Positions 45,252 to 57,016 of a DNA stretch of 64,000 bases are shown piece by piece. The stretch covers positions 310,001-374,000 of the forward strand of contig JAHYIO010000004.1 of assembly GCA_020543525.1 (NCBI GenBank), in the 5' to 3' direction. This DNA is from Coriolopsis trogii. Taxonomy: Eukaryota > Basidiomycota > Agaricomycetes > Polyporales > Polyporaceae. Position numbers and translations under genes: made by a program. The notes beneath the pieces were generated by a model. That model was given only the letters and a program-made list of their open reading frames with translations. It did not search any database and was not told where the DNA came from. The number at the start of each line of letters is the position of its first letter. The stretch's first letter is position 1.

Positions 45252-48200
45252 TCAGAAGTCGGGTTTCTCAACCGTGACCCAGCTCTCCCTCTTCGGAACC
45301 GCACTAGAGCACGCTCAAGTTAGCATCACCACACCACCCCTCAAAAGATCCGATACGCTGCTCTTACCTAGGCTTTCCCAAGATGAGCTTGATCGTCTTC
45401 ACCTCGAACGCATGGAAGCTGAGCTTCACGGCAGAAGACAAGTCGTCCGCCTGGTAGACGTTCAGCTCCTCGAGCTTATCCTCGAGAAGGTTCGTCACGA
45501 GGACCTTCACGACGGACAGGTGCGGCGCGAACTTGAGCTTCACGGTCCCGTGGCCGCCATAGGCCTCGTAGAGCCGGAGCACCACGGACGGCGACTCGTG
45601 CGATGAAAAGTCGTCGTCTAGACCGCGCTTGACGGTCTCGAGGAAAACGTTCGGCGCGCCCTCGACGATGAAGGCGGGCTTCGTCTTGAGCAGTGGTGCT
45701 TCCTTCGTGTCCTCGAGGAGGCGCACTGCACGAGAACACAAGAGTCAGTGAGAGAATACATCATCGAGGAACACGCTTGGACGTACCGTGGAGAGGAGAG
45801 TTAAAGAGGATAGCGGCAATGGGCACATCAGACTCCAAGAAGTGTCCTTTGTGAGGTAGAACAGCCCAGGAGAACTCGTGTTTGCCTAGAAAGTAGTCAG
45901 ATTCAAGATATCGGTCGTAACGAAATGTTATGCGCACCCTGGTCTTGCTCTGCATCGGGGGCCGTTGCGGCCCGGAGCAAAGAAATGCGCAGGACGTTGC
46001 CCCTGCAGGAGAAGCCATACTTTGACTCGGAGAGGATAGCGACACCGTACCCATATTCGCTGAGGTCGGCATACTGCGTAGGTACACGCGTGTTGTGAAC
46101 ACTTATCGAGACGTTACGAAATGCGAGTACGCACCTTGTGACCGCAGACTTCGAACTTGGCCATGTCCCAAGTGGTGTTCTTGTGCGTCGGACGTTGGAC
46201 GTGCCCGAACTGCGTTTCGTACGTCGCATAGTCGTTCTTGATGTTGAGCGGAAGCTCAAACTTGAGGAACTCGTGCCTTTCGTGCCAGTCAACATCAGCG
46301 TCAAAGCGGAAGAACGGACGTGAGTTCTTTTTCATGGAACCTGATTCACATGAGCTCCTCCATCTTCGGCATAGGTCAGGCCTTCCACTCACCAGAGATA
46401 GCGTCTAGTGATATCTGGTGCAGGCGGTCAGTGGCCCATAAGCGAGGCGGAGAAAGCAGCCACATACAGTGACGGCAATCGTGCTCTGACCATACTTGAT
46501 GGTCGACTTGAGTGACGCACGCAGAGGACCCTCCGCAGCGACCGAGATGTTCTCAAACTTCAGCTTCTTGAACTTCTCGAGATGGTGGATTTCCACGTCT
46601 GCACGTGTATGAGAGCGCCGACCTGTGCACCCCAGTATCGTAACTCACCCCACGCATCCCAATAGTTCGGCTTGTCGTCAAAGATGACGAGGCCACCCGA
46701 CTCGCCCATGGGTACGAGTTCACGCCTACCACCTCCGTTAGCAAAAATTCTTGCATTCCATGAGACATCACACACTCTTCTCCGACGTCATATAGGCTGA
46801 CGATCCTGCCTTCCTTGATCGTCAGCTGCACAGTGGAGTTCTTGAGGACAAAGTGGTCGACGTCCACCCGTGTGACTGTCATTGCGCAAGTGTTTGTCAT
46901 GTTCAATGCTCCATGGTCGTCAGCAAAGCTGAACAGTCTAACACGCACCTGAGACCGGCTTGCAGTCCGCATACATCCCAGTGCCATAGGCCACTCCACC
47001 CCCTGCAGAACAGTGCAAGAGCGCCAATCCAGTAGTGCCGTCCTTCGACGCCTGCACGACCTGCGACCTCAGGCGCGAAGCGGCGCCCTGAAGTGGAACC
47101 TCGATGATATCGCGCCTGGGGAAGAACGTGGTGTTGAAACCGACGAGCGTGCCTGCCTTCTTGGACTTGACCGCCGGGTCGACAAGTGAGACGGATGGCG
47201 GGAAGATGGCCTTGAAGGCCTCTTCGATGAGCGCCTCGCCGTCTTTCCGGACCTCAGCGTACAGTTTCTCCGCGTCGTCATAGACCATGCCACTGAGAGG
47301 AGAGCAGTCAGCAAGCGTTCGCGACGATGAGAAATGATGACACGTACATAGCGGAGCCGGGGAGGACTTTACGAAAGTGTCAGTAGAAGGCAGGGTCAAG
47401 TTGTGCCCGTATCATGACGCACCATCGTGGACTGCATGAGTTATTGTGAGTATTTGTTCAGATGAAAACGTAAGACTGTCTCACTCACATTGGTTGAGCA
47501 GCACCTTCTCCCAGCAGTCGTTGATCTTCTCATCAGGGTAAACGTAGTCGGACTTGTGGAATCTAAACAGACTAGCAAACGTAGCGAGCACCTTCACAAC
47601 GAAACCGCACCCAACCATGAGCATCCATCGTTGCTTCATAGCTAGACGCACTCTCGGAACCTACCTCAACGTCGCGCAGAAGGATCTCAGATTTCCTGTT
47701 GCCCTTCTTGATGGAGCCTGAGAGGACGGCTTAGCTAACCTTGCCGCGAGCCTCGGGAGAATAGACATACCGTGCGAGGTGTACGTTCCTCGGTGGAACT
47801 GGGTGGTGGCTCGTCAAGAAGTTCATCGCATGTCTTGAAAATCTGGTCGGCTTACCTCGAGGTACAGTTCGCCACTCCTGCACGTGACAACACATCAACG
47901 ATCAGCCTCTGCGCGAACTGGGATAATGGAAACGAACCAGTTGGGCAGCTTGCCTCCAGCGTCGGAATCCTTTGCAAGAACGTCAAAGAACTCATCGACG
48001 GAGTGTCCCATATTCACAGGGGGGACGTCTCTGGACTTGTTCGACGTTGCCCGGATGCGGCGAAGCTAAGGCGGCATGGTGAGTACGTGCGCGAATGGCC
48101 AGGACGAGCGGACTTGCGTTTTCCAACATCTTAGCCAGAGGGCCCCCTCCACCATCTCCGTTTCCGAACACGAGCAGAGAAATGTCCGACGATTCCAAAT

Positions 48201-50217
48201 TCTAGGCAAAGACTAAGCAACACATCTCAGGTCTTGGATCTTCATCGCCATACCTTGTGGTTGGTCACACCTTTGTTGACATCACCCACGGTCGCTTGAG
48301 CTGTGTAGGTGTCTTCGAGCGGTCTCCATCAGCGACAAAGACGGAGGGTTCGGGCCAGGGACATACCGACGGGTGTCATGTGGCAGAGAACTTGAGTGCC
48401 GTCAATACCGACCCAGTTGAACGTCGAGTGCGGGAAGTTGTTGCTGCCGATCCAAATTCAGATACTTCGACCTTTTCGCGAACTTCGGATAAGGTGATCA
48501 CTCACATGTTGTTCCTGTGATTCCGATCGACAAGACGTCAGACAATCAACCACAGCGCACAGCAGATGGGGATCGGTAACTAACCAAGACAGCTTCTGCG
48601 TGAAGAAGTAGTCCATGTCCGCAAGACGGATCAACTGCGGGAGCGCACCCGTGAGGCCGAAAGAGTCCGGGAGCCATGCCGTCTTGCACCGAATGCCGAA
48701 GCGTGACTCAAAGTAACGTTGCCCGAAGATGAACTGGCGAGCAAGTGCCTCTCCAGAGGGCATGTTCGAGTCGTTCTCTACCCATGAGCCACCGACAGGG
48801 TGGAACTTGCCCTCCTTGATCTTCTCCTTGACTCGCTCAAAGAGAGCTGGGTATTGCTGCAAAGCAAGAACTTGGTTCAGGTGTCCATGATGCGAAGACG
48901 GGAGCCCTCCCACCTGCTCGAGCCACTTGTACTGCTGCGCTTGACTGCAAGTGAAGCGATGCTCAGGGTAGCGTTCCATGAGGTCGACCTGGGTAGACCA
49001 AGACCGCGCCACCTTCTGCTGCGTGACACGGTATGGCCAGAGCCTGTGCACTTGTCAGCACCGACCGTCACAGATCACAGGTAGTACACGAACCAGGCAG
49101 TATCTATGTGACAGTGGCCAATGCCCCAAATTTGAGCCTTTTCCGCACCTTCGTCGTAGATCTTCTCGCCTTTCTTAGCCCAATCTTCGCCAAAGACTTC
49201 CTCGGCGAGTTTGCGTGCCCTATGGAGGCTGTTGATATCACCCTTCTCGAACACGTTCATGATCTCGTTCGCGGTCGTAAGTGCCTTGTTCTGGATAGAC
49301 GTGTTGCCCGGAAGCGACTCCGAAAGCTCGCGCAGGGTCTGGAAATCCCAGAGCAGCTGCCATGCCTCCATGTTCGGCACGACCAGGTCGGCCGAGGCGA
49401 GACCGAAGTACCTGTTCATCTAGCATGGTCCTCAACCCAGTGTCTGCTAGAACCGAGCTAAATATAGAACATACGTCTGGGGGTGCAATGGTATCTCCGT
49501 TCCATGGGACGCCAAACATGCCGTTGCAGCTAGACTCGATAACGAACTCGTGCTTCCCAGCCTTGACGGCCTCGCGGGGGATAATGTACTCGACCCGCCG
49601 GTCACCGCCGTAGCCTCCGGTGATACCTTGGAGAGGCGTGCCGTCGGTGGTGAAGATCATGGCCTCACAGCCCGGGTCGAACTCGACTGCGCTCAGGATG
49701 AGAGATGTCGCGCGGGAGACGCACTTCACAACAGCCTATGACGTACATTGCACGCGTTCATACTGTTCCCAGTATGATGGAATAGTCAAGGACACCTTCC
49801 ACCAATGGTTCGTCTACAGGGTTCGCGTGAGTCGTAGGAATCACTTCCAGCACGTTACGAAACGCTCACCCCTATCACACTCAACTCAGCTCACACAAAT
49901 CACAGCATATAGTGGGAGGACTCACAAGAAGGCCCAAAGGACTCGCCCTTCTTCGCCGGCCTGAACTTCTGCTTCATAGCCTCCTCAAACAGTGGCTTTG
50001 TGAGCCCTGGTGCGCTCCATACTTGCAGCTTCACATGCTCTTCGTTGTCGATCCTGTGCGTAAACAACACTGAGGAGAGGTTCACGTCCGAGAAGTGCCC
50101 GCCGTTGAACGTCCCCAGACGATTCTGTGTGAGGTGCTTGATCCACTTGGCCCCGGCGCCGTGGTTCTCCTTCGGGTACGTTGGAGCCGCGGTGTTGTGT
50201 CCGTGAGAGCAAGCCAT
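45252..50217 (-). CDS. AMS1: GH38 alpha-mannosidase, vacuolar/cytosolic Ams1 type
   Basis: Twenty-seven exons, 5' to 3': 50217-49926, 49813-49747, 49686-49475, 49419-49094, 49043-48914, 48856-48585, 48514-48506, 48443-48367, 48300-48254, 48201-48118, 48065-47938, 47877-47856, 47798-47771, 47717-47665, 47591-47489, 47431-47423, 47366-47348, 47292-46949, 46875-46776, 46725-46649, 46598-46468, 46414-46393, 46340-46135, 46073-45938, 45885-45787, 45725-45368, 45303-45252; about 1,134 aa. It removes alpha-mannose from free oligosaccharides in turnover. Landmarks: NHGAGAKWIKHLTQNRL at the N-terminus, the zinc-site GIGHCHIDTAWLWPY (about 290), and nucleophile Asp in AWLPDSFGL (about 405). No signal peptide, as for Ams1, which reaches the vacuole by the Cvt pathway. 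Phase holds through exons 2-27, but exon 1 ends in phase 1 while exon 2 must start in phase 0 (see findings). One intron (48066-48117) has a GC donor; two exons are 9 nt. Confidence 0.9.
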
Positions 50218-50269
50218 GACTTGGAGGATGGTCAGGAGAAAGCGATGGGCAGCCTGCTGTGCTAGCACG

Positions 50270-51219
50270 AAGCAGTCGTCGCCGACGACGAGCCCTGCAA
50301 CGCCAATGTGATCTCCATTGGGCGCTCGCTGTGCTCGGCCCGGCAAGCCGACAGCGCTTGTAGCACCGACTGTGTTCAACGATCTCTTTTCCGCCGCCAA
50401 CATCTTCGACAACACCCCTCTCCGGAGGACCTGCGACACCTTCTGCGCGTGATACTTCCTACGAGCCAAGCGTAGTGCGTATCTCAATAGGAATCTGCAT
50501 GCACCCTTCGCTCATGAGTCTTTGCAGCGTAATCAAAGGGTCTAGTCACCGAGTTCCACATCATGTCTGCACTTATCCGCCTCGCACACAAGTACCAAAT
50601 CGATGACATCGAGAAGCGTACCATCAAGACACTCGCTACCACTTACAGTGCGGACTTCGACTCCTTCATCGCCACTGATCGATCTCTCAGCGAGTCAGAC
50701 CGCAAATACGCCATCCCCGCTGTCAATCTCGCTCGTCTCACTGGGACGACATCGATCCTTCCCTCTGCCCTATATCACTGTTGCCTCCTTTCAGACAGAG
50801 TTCTGGATGGATTCACCCGAGAAGCACCGTCGAGTTCCTGAGCGACCAGGATCTGCGGGCATGCATTCGCGCCGCGCCACTCTTGACCGGAATATCAGCG
50901 AGGGTGATGTCCAACATAGCGTCTTACGACTACTACAACCACACTCGTTGTTCATCCGATCGACAATACGTGAGAGCTACCACTGCATCCATATCTGATT
51001 TGTTGCGGTCTGGGATGTGTTTCGCCGGCGTCTTTACCGGCCTGGACTCGCATTGGGATTGCGAACTCATGTGCAATAGATGCGTTGAAGAGTTCGACCG
51101 TGTCCAACGAACCCAGTGGGCTGGCATCTGGAAGGCGCTCCCTCGTTACTCTGGTTTGGGTGTGTTGCAATCATGGCCAGGTAGGTGCCAAGTGTGTCAT
51201 GGATTCTATCAAAGCTGAA
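50270..51219 (+). pseudogene. BTB-domain protein pseudogene
   Basis: Paralogue of the intact BTB genes at 51.3 and 57.0 kb. The BTB half is recognisable only in pieces that change frame (ALVAPTVFNDLFSAAN, then SPEDLRHLLRVILP). The second half is clearer: SALIRLAHKYQIDDIEKRTI, YAIPAVNLARLTGTTSILPS, LYHCCLLSDRVLDGFTRE, then the frame is lost where the family reads EDGTVE: four bases appear deleted near 50822, and the sequence resumes in another frame (VEFLSDQDLRACI) to a stop at about 51219. Its 5' end lies against the promoter of the mannosidase gene on the opposite strand. Confidence 0.75.
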
Positions 51220-51331
51220 CAAGGTGGCAATCTAGGAGGGCCTGCGTGATTGTTGGGTCGGAGCTCTTGTTTGCAGGATGAAGTTCTGTACAACACTGTC
51301 CTCCTCTTTCTGTTCCTACAATATCATTCTC

Positions 51332-52448
51332 CTACGCAACGCGAGGCCATCCTTGCAACCCCTCCAGGCGAAAGATCTCTGGCATCCGCCTCCACACACC
51401 CTCAACCGCCTCCCGCCTCCGCGCTTCCAGATTGCGCACACAACCCACGCAGAGGCCGGGGTAGCCCGACTTCCACGGCTTGTCGTTGTAGCCCCTCAGA
51501 ACCTGCACGCTCGCCCCGCAGGCCCTCATTCGCGCGCGCATGTCCTCGCGGACGCTCATCATCCCCCTCTCACACTGCTCCGGCGCCTTGCACGGGAGTG
51601 CGTCAGGCTGGATCGCGAGCCCCATGAGCGCGAAGCTGCGCGCGGCCGTCTCGGCCGTGAGCCGCTCGACGGCCCACAGGCAGCGCGCGACGTCCTCGCC
51701 GCTCAGGTACTCGACCGAGCCGTCCTCGCGCACGAGCCCGTCGAGCACCTTCCCGCGGAGGAGCGCGCAGTGGTAGAGTGCGCCGGGGAGGATCGAGGGC
51801 GTGGACGTGAGGCGCGCGATGTTCACCGCCCCGATCGCGTACGCGTAGTCGTCCTCTGTGAGCGCGCGGTCGAGCGCGGTGAAGGTGCGCAGGTCGGACG
51901 AGTAGATATCGCGCAGGGCAGCGAGCGCGCGGCGTTCGACGTTCTCGATTTGATACTTGTGCGAGAGGCGGATGATGGCGGAGAGGGTGTGGAACTCGGT
52001 CTGGAGGTCGTAATAGTCTTTGAGCGTGCTGCTGGAGAGTTGGGGTGCGTGTTATGGTGGGGCGGATGATGAACGTATCAAGCGCGAATTGAAAGACTCA
52101 CTGGTCGTGGATTTTGGGGATGAGCACGCGAAGGAGGTGGCGGAGCTCTTCAGGGGCGTCTGAGAGATAGACAATGGGCACCCCGGCCAGATGCTCCGAC
52201 TCGTCCAGGTGGCGTCTCGGGATGTCGAACATGTCGCTGAAGATGGGGGACTGGGCTGCGAGGAGCCCTTCGTAGATGCGGAAGCCGATGCCGCGCGCGA
52301 GGAGAATGATGTTCCCGTCAGGGAGCCAGAACTCTTCGTCTTGTGTTAGGAACTTGAAGAGAGGAGCAGCGGCTCGGTCCTCGCGGCCGTCGCGACCTTC
52401 GTAGTCGATGCGGGTACGCTTTGGTGTTCTTGTGGAGCTCGACTGCAT
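51332..52448 (-). CDS. BTB/POZ-domain protein
   Basis: Exons 52448-52102 and 52031-51332; 348 aa. The start fits the paralogue at 58.1 kb (short basic head, KRTRID here); an ATG 96 bp upstream is also in frame. The BTB domain (about 30-115) opens EFWLPDGNIILLARGIGFRI, with the self-association helix GLLAAQSPIFSDMF and LSDAPEELRHLLRVLIPK. It is followed by a helical BACK-like part (SAIIRLSHKYQIENVERRAL, IGAVNIARLTSTPSILPGAL) and a C-terminal Cys-containing region (LCVGCVRNLEARRR). Such basidiomycete-expanded BTB proteins have no known partner; Cul3 adaptor or transcription roles are only guesses. Confidence 0.88.
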
Positions 52449-53037
52449 TTCTCGGTGTAGGTGTGAGAGGTCGAGAGGAGAGGTTAGGAAAGAGGGGCGC
52501 TCTCCGGACAGGACTTTGTGTAGCAGTGTCACAGCAGGGGTCACCTAGCGTTACATGCCAAATGTCAATGCTCTTTGTCAAGCATGACGGAATATCGCGG
52601 TGTATCTGGAATCACTAGAATTCCGAGTCAACAGCTACGAGAAACTCTGTATAGCGGAGCAAGACCATGAAGTCGAGACTACATGATGCAGTACATAATA
52701 ACTGGCAGATACATCGAGAGATACACCAATACAGTGAATGATGCACTACGTGTGCGCATTCCGATTTGACCCACGACGACTAAGTACGTACATAGCGTAG
52801 CTAGCGTCGGTCGCATGAGATTCATTGACGAAAAGTGTCCGTGTCGTGAGCAGCTGTGAGCGAGCAATACATGGGAATTACAAACTATGAACTAACGCGA
52901 GACGATAACAAGTACGGAGTGCAAGTCCGAGTACCTCTGACAAAGAAGCAGAGATACAAACTCTCATATAAGAACAAAATGCGGGGAAGGAGCCCGTGAC
53001 TGAGCGTCCAGAGGGCACGGAGACCTGGAAACCCCGC
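52449..53037. other. intergenic between the BTB and RTA1-like genes
   Basis: AT-richer spacer with the BTB promoter and RTA1-like 3' region. No gene recognised. Confidence 0.55.
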
Positions 53038-54433
53038 TTAGCATGAGCCCCTTTCGGCCATGGGGTATTGTGGTGCTTCAGACTTCTCAGCGGTGGTCTT
53101 CAAGAGTTGGCCGGGATGCATGAAGTTGAGCGTGTACAAGGCCAGCGTCATCATCATCCCGTCGAACACGTCTGATAGTAGAGAGATCGAACTGCTCAGT
53201 ACACGAAACCACAGCACAGGAAACATGTACTCACTGAATAGAACCTGATTGTGCGCGATCGTCCCGTTGAAGCCGTCGGCGAACTCGATGATACGGTAGA
53301 CACACCTAGATCCAATGTGCGTTGAGCAACTCCATGCCAAGGCCGTGGGCTGATAGGGACCGCGAGCGCACGTACCGAATGTAGACAAAGAACGTGCTAA
53401 CGCACATGCCGGCGATGAGCATCTTCATGTGTCTGTCCATTCCGAACTGCTCCTGCTCCACTGACTTGTGGAAAGGCCGCTGTACGGAGCGGCGCCATAC
53501 ATACTCGGCCATGAGGATGCAGAAAATAGTCATCGAGGCTGTCAATCGTTCCGCGTGATGAGCATCGAGACCGCACGGAGCGCAGCCAAGGAGACAACAC
53601 GTACTGATCTGGAGTATGAGACCGCCGAGAATGATGTTGGTTCCCTACATACGTTTCCACTCTCGCGTCAGTGGATATTGTGAAGGTGTGATGAGTGACA
53701 GCTTACGAGCTTGACTTTGTCCGCGTCGTCGTTGCCGCTTGCAGCCATACCACCACCTGCACCTTGGACGAAGAGGGAGACGATGTCGATAGTGAGGAAC
53801 ACTCTGGAGTCTAATGTAATAGGAGGAATCAACACCCGTATCATGGGAGACAGCGTACATTGGCTCGAGGCACAAACGGACAACTCACACATGGTAGGAC
53901 TCAGACGGCTGTACTCAGATCCGAGGCGGGTAGCCACGCGCCCAAAGCCCATGAACAACGCGGCTACAAACGGGGTAGGTGCCAACACGAGGACGGTCGC
54001 CCTATCATCACAGGCAAAGGAGAGCGATAGAGAGAGATTATTAGTTATCCGTGCTGAGGTAGAAGCGCAACGCAAGACGTACTGAAGGATGTACGTAGTC
54101 CTGTTCAGCGCGTCATAGCTGGACATCACTCTCGCCGTCCACCCTAACACCTCCGCGAGAGCCGCGATGACCACCGTTGGTATTAGCCACCACGCACGTG
54201 AACGCGTTGCTTGCCATGTATGCGCAACTAGTTTGCCCGGCCGTTCCATTAGTACACGCAAAGGACGACATGAGCCTGTGGAAGACGTACGAGTGGTGAT
54301 AGAGAAGATGACGACGAAAATGATGCAGACACTCCGCGTGGGCTCATAACCGTAGCGGGACTCGCTTGCGTCTGAAAATGACACAATGTTTATCGGGGCA
54401 TGTGAGAGTGTGTGAGGTCGACGAACCTGCCAT
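53038..54433 (-). CDS. RTA1-like seven-helix membrane protein
   Basis: Nine exons, 5' to 3': 54433-54427, 54371-54291, 54227-54083, 54001-53889, 53810-53707, 53644-53605, 53538-53376, 53305-53235, 53171-53038; 285 aa. The first coding exon is only 7 nt (ATG GCA G). Family landmarks: WWLIPTVVIAALAEVLGWTA, LAPTPFVAALFMGFGRV, SEYSRLSPTM, DIVSLFVQGAGGGMAASGND, GTNIILGGLILQI and the late GFNGTIAHNQ. RTA1-like proteins sit in plasma or ER membranes; yeast Rsb1 releases sphingoid bases and Rta1 gives 7-aminocholesterol resistance. A TATAAA (minus strand, 54542-54547) lies about 110 bp upstream. Confidence 0.93.
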
Positions 54434-55339
54434 AGTTTGAATGCGTTGAGTAAAAATGTCAAGGAAGACTTGGAGGATCGCAGAACAGGGAAGGAAGGAG
54501 GAAAGGAAGATGGGTAAATGTTGAGAGATCGGGTCCGAACATTTATACCTCGTCGTCGCCAACACCGCAATTTGCTTCCACAAACAGCACAGTCGATGGT
54601 CTGCAGTGACAGACGGAACGAAGCCCGACCCTATAGCTCAGACGCAGCTCAAAAGCCACGAGAGAGTCAGCGTATTATGATATTCAAGTTCGGAAGGCCG
54701 CCGAGGGCGCTTACTGCAAGTAGTTGGCGGAGATACCGAGGGCCGTGAACCCGTCTTTCGATTGACAGCTCCCCTGATGAGCGGTCGCACCTTTCACGAT
54801 AGCAAAATGCCTCGGGGCTTTGCTCAACGTCCCGCTCCAAAAAGTAAGTTGCATGACGCAACACATCAAATTGGTCGCTCGGAATATCGTGGTTCGTTTT
54901 GATAGTGGCGGAGCGCAGTTGAGTACCCTCAACGATGCAGTTGCAACATGCCCTTGCCTGATAACAAAGCGGTGTACATTGCATCGCATTTGCTGCGCGT
55001 CCTGTAGGCACCTGTAGACGTGCCTGTCCTGCTAGTCGAGTCGACCGTAGAGTCACCATACAAAAAGGCTGTGTACCGCGTCAGCTTGATTAGACGCGTC
55101 TCGGATGCGCACCGCGTCTCCGAGGCACTACAGTTCTGCACTCGAAGGTCCCTGAACGTACACAAGAGAACGTGAACGTATGTGTTGTGAGACATAACAG
55201 TCCTCGGATAGTCGAGAACGAAGTGGCAGAGCAAGAACATCGTGCAACGTGGAGTCTGGACGCCAATTGCAAGTTGCAACAGACCAGTGGTCGGAAGTTA
55301 CCGCTGTTCCCACGGCGCAAACAGACGCTTGGAGACTCA
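54434..55339. other. intergenic, RTA1-like promoter and unresolved sequence
   Basis: A minus-strand reading near 54.67-54.9 kb (QFDVLRHATYFLERDVEQSP) is protein-like but isolated; it may be a fragment of a decayed gene. Nothing else supported. Confidence 0.35.
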
Positions 55340-55961
55340 GAGGTGCCGACTCTCGCTCTCCTTGCTCAGGTCGGACTTCACGGACAGTTTCGACGTCTAC
55401 GATGGGGAGTGCGCGCAGTTGACGTACAAGAACTACAACGCAGCGGCAATCTACACCGTGAACCTCGCGCGACTCACCGAAACACCGAGCATGCTCCCGG
55501 TCGCGCTTTACGCGTGCTGTGTCCTCGGAGGGGCCATCATGGACGGGTATACCCGCGAAGATGGAGTCGTGGAGTATTTGGGCAGCGAGGACCTCAAGCG
55601 GTGCATAGATGGACGGAACGGACTGGCGAAGGAGGCTCTCTCTACAGTCCTGACCATCTTTGGTCGCACTGAAAGTGTTCATTGCAAGACCCCATCCACA
55701 TGCCGCGCCGCCCTTGGCCGATTGTTCGAGTACGCAGTGCAGGCAAACGAGGCGACTACTGCTGATGTTCTACATACCTGGGAGGAGGCGATCAACGTTC
55801 GGACGCAAGAGGCCGAGTTGTGTAGCGAGTGCACGGAGGAGATGCTGAAACGTGATGTTGAGGCTCGGAAGAAGGTGTGGCTGCGACTTCCTGAACTCTT
55901 CGGAGTGGAAATAGAGGGCTGGGGGAAACCTATCGACGATGAAAGTAGTGGAGATCCTTAG
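55340..55961 (+). pseudogene. C-terminal half of a BTB-family protein, detached from its BTB domain
   Basis: Open frame from before 55340 to the TAG at 55961, aligning with the second half of the BTB gene at 57.0 kb: RSDFTDSFDVYDGE, IYTVNLARLTETPSMLPVAL, MDGYTREDGVVEYLGSEDLK and ECTEEMLKRDVEARKKVWLR near the end. No BTB domain or start exon precedes it on this strand. The missing N-terminal half is found 180 bp away on the opposite strand (56141-56653) and stops at the matching residue, so the two look like one gene cut by an inversion. Confidence 0.75.
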
Positions 55962-56140
55962 TTAGGCCGAGTAGTATGACCGACCGTTGATTTACGAGAA
56001 CTCGGGGCTGGTTACGAGTGTTGCCTTCAGCGGATTCGAGGTGTAGGAAGATCGTGGAGATTGAATCCCGCATTCAATCACAATTAATACGACCTTTGGA
56101 TTGGAAGGCTGTACGATATATATGGTTTGAGAGGTCGTAC

Positions 56141-56653
56141 TTAGTCGTGGCTGCTCATGACCTGGCGGAGGACGTCCTCCACGAGATACTTGTGCGCTAA
56201 TCGGATGATCGCCGCCACTTGCTCGAACGTGGGACTGGGATCTCCATCGTCAAGGTAAAAGCTATGAATCTTTTATCAGCCGTAGCAAACTACAGAGAGA
56301 CGATGTATCACGTACAATCTACGGCTCTTGGGGAACAGCACTCCGAGAAGATGCCTTAGATCCTCGGGTGAATCCGAAAGGCGCACCACAGGGCATCCGT
56401 CCATGAATTCGTCTGCCCTCGAGCTCGACGAGGCGAACATGTCGGCAAAGACAGTAGACTGTGCAACGAGGAGCCCTCGGTAGACACGAAAGGCGACGTT
56501 ATGCGGGGTCGAGAGGAGGACGATGTTGCCATCTTCGAGCCAGAACTCGTCGTCGCGCGCTGCTACTGGCAGTGCCGGTTCGTCCCTGGTAGTCTGTCCG
56601 CGCTCAACGTCTGCATCACTCCGAGACCGTTTGGGAGGACGCTCGCCAGACAT
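56141..56653 (-). pseudogene. N-terminal half of a BTB-family protein (truncated by apparent inversion)
   Basis: Exons 56653-56316 and 56261-56141, 152 aa then a stop. It holds a complete BTB domain (EFWLEDGNIVLLSTPHNVAF, GLLVAQSTVFADMF, LSDSPEDLRHLLGVLFPKS) and the first helix of the next part (VAAIIRLAHKYLVEDVLRQV), then reads MSSHD and TAA where paralogues continue. It could still make a short BTB-only protein. Intron position equals that in the intact paralogue at 57.8 kb. Confidence 0.75.
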
Positions 56654-57016
56654 GGGGTCTGTGATGCCGAGACGAGGCGGGGGCGGCGGGCTGAGCTTGT
56701 GGTGGTTTTGGATAGGCTGTGCACTGCTTCTCGCCTGAGTGCGACTGCGACTCGCGCGCGGCCATTGCCGCTACATCAGACAAGGTGTCTCTTCGAACCC
56801 TGCGCCTAGTATGTACACACTTGCGCGGACCACTGGTGCTTGTTAGTATGTCAACGCAATATCAAGGCCATACACATGACAGCTATGGATGTAATGCGTC
56901 CGCATGTGTGAAGCAGATCACAGGTTGGTTGAGAACGCCTGAAAAGAATGATTATACGATGTCGACTAAATGACATGTCCAAGACCCATCGCGCTATTGC
57001 GCGGCACCCTCGTCCC
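56654..57016. other. intergenic between BTB loci
   Basis: Promoter side of the 56.65 kb BTB half and 3' side of the next BTB gene; nothing else seen. Confidence 0.5.
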
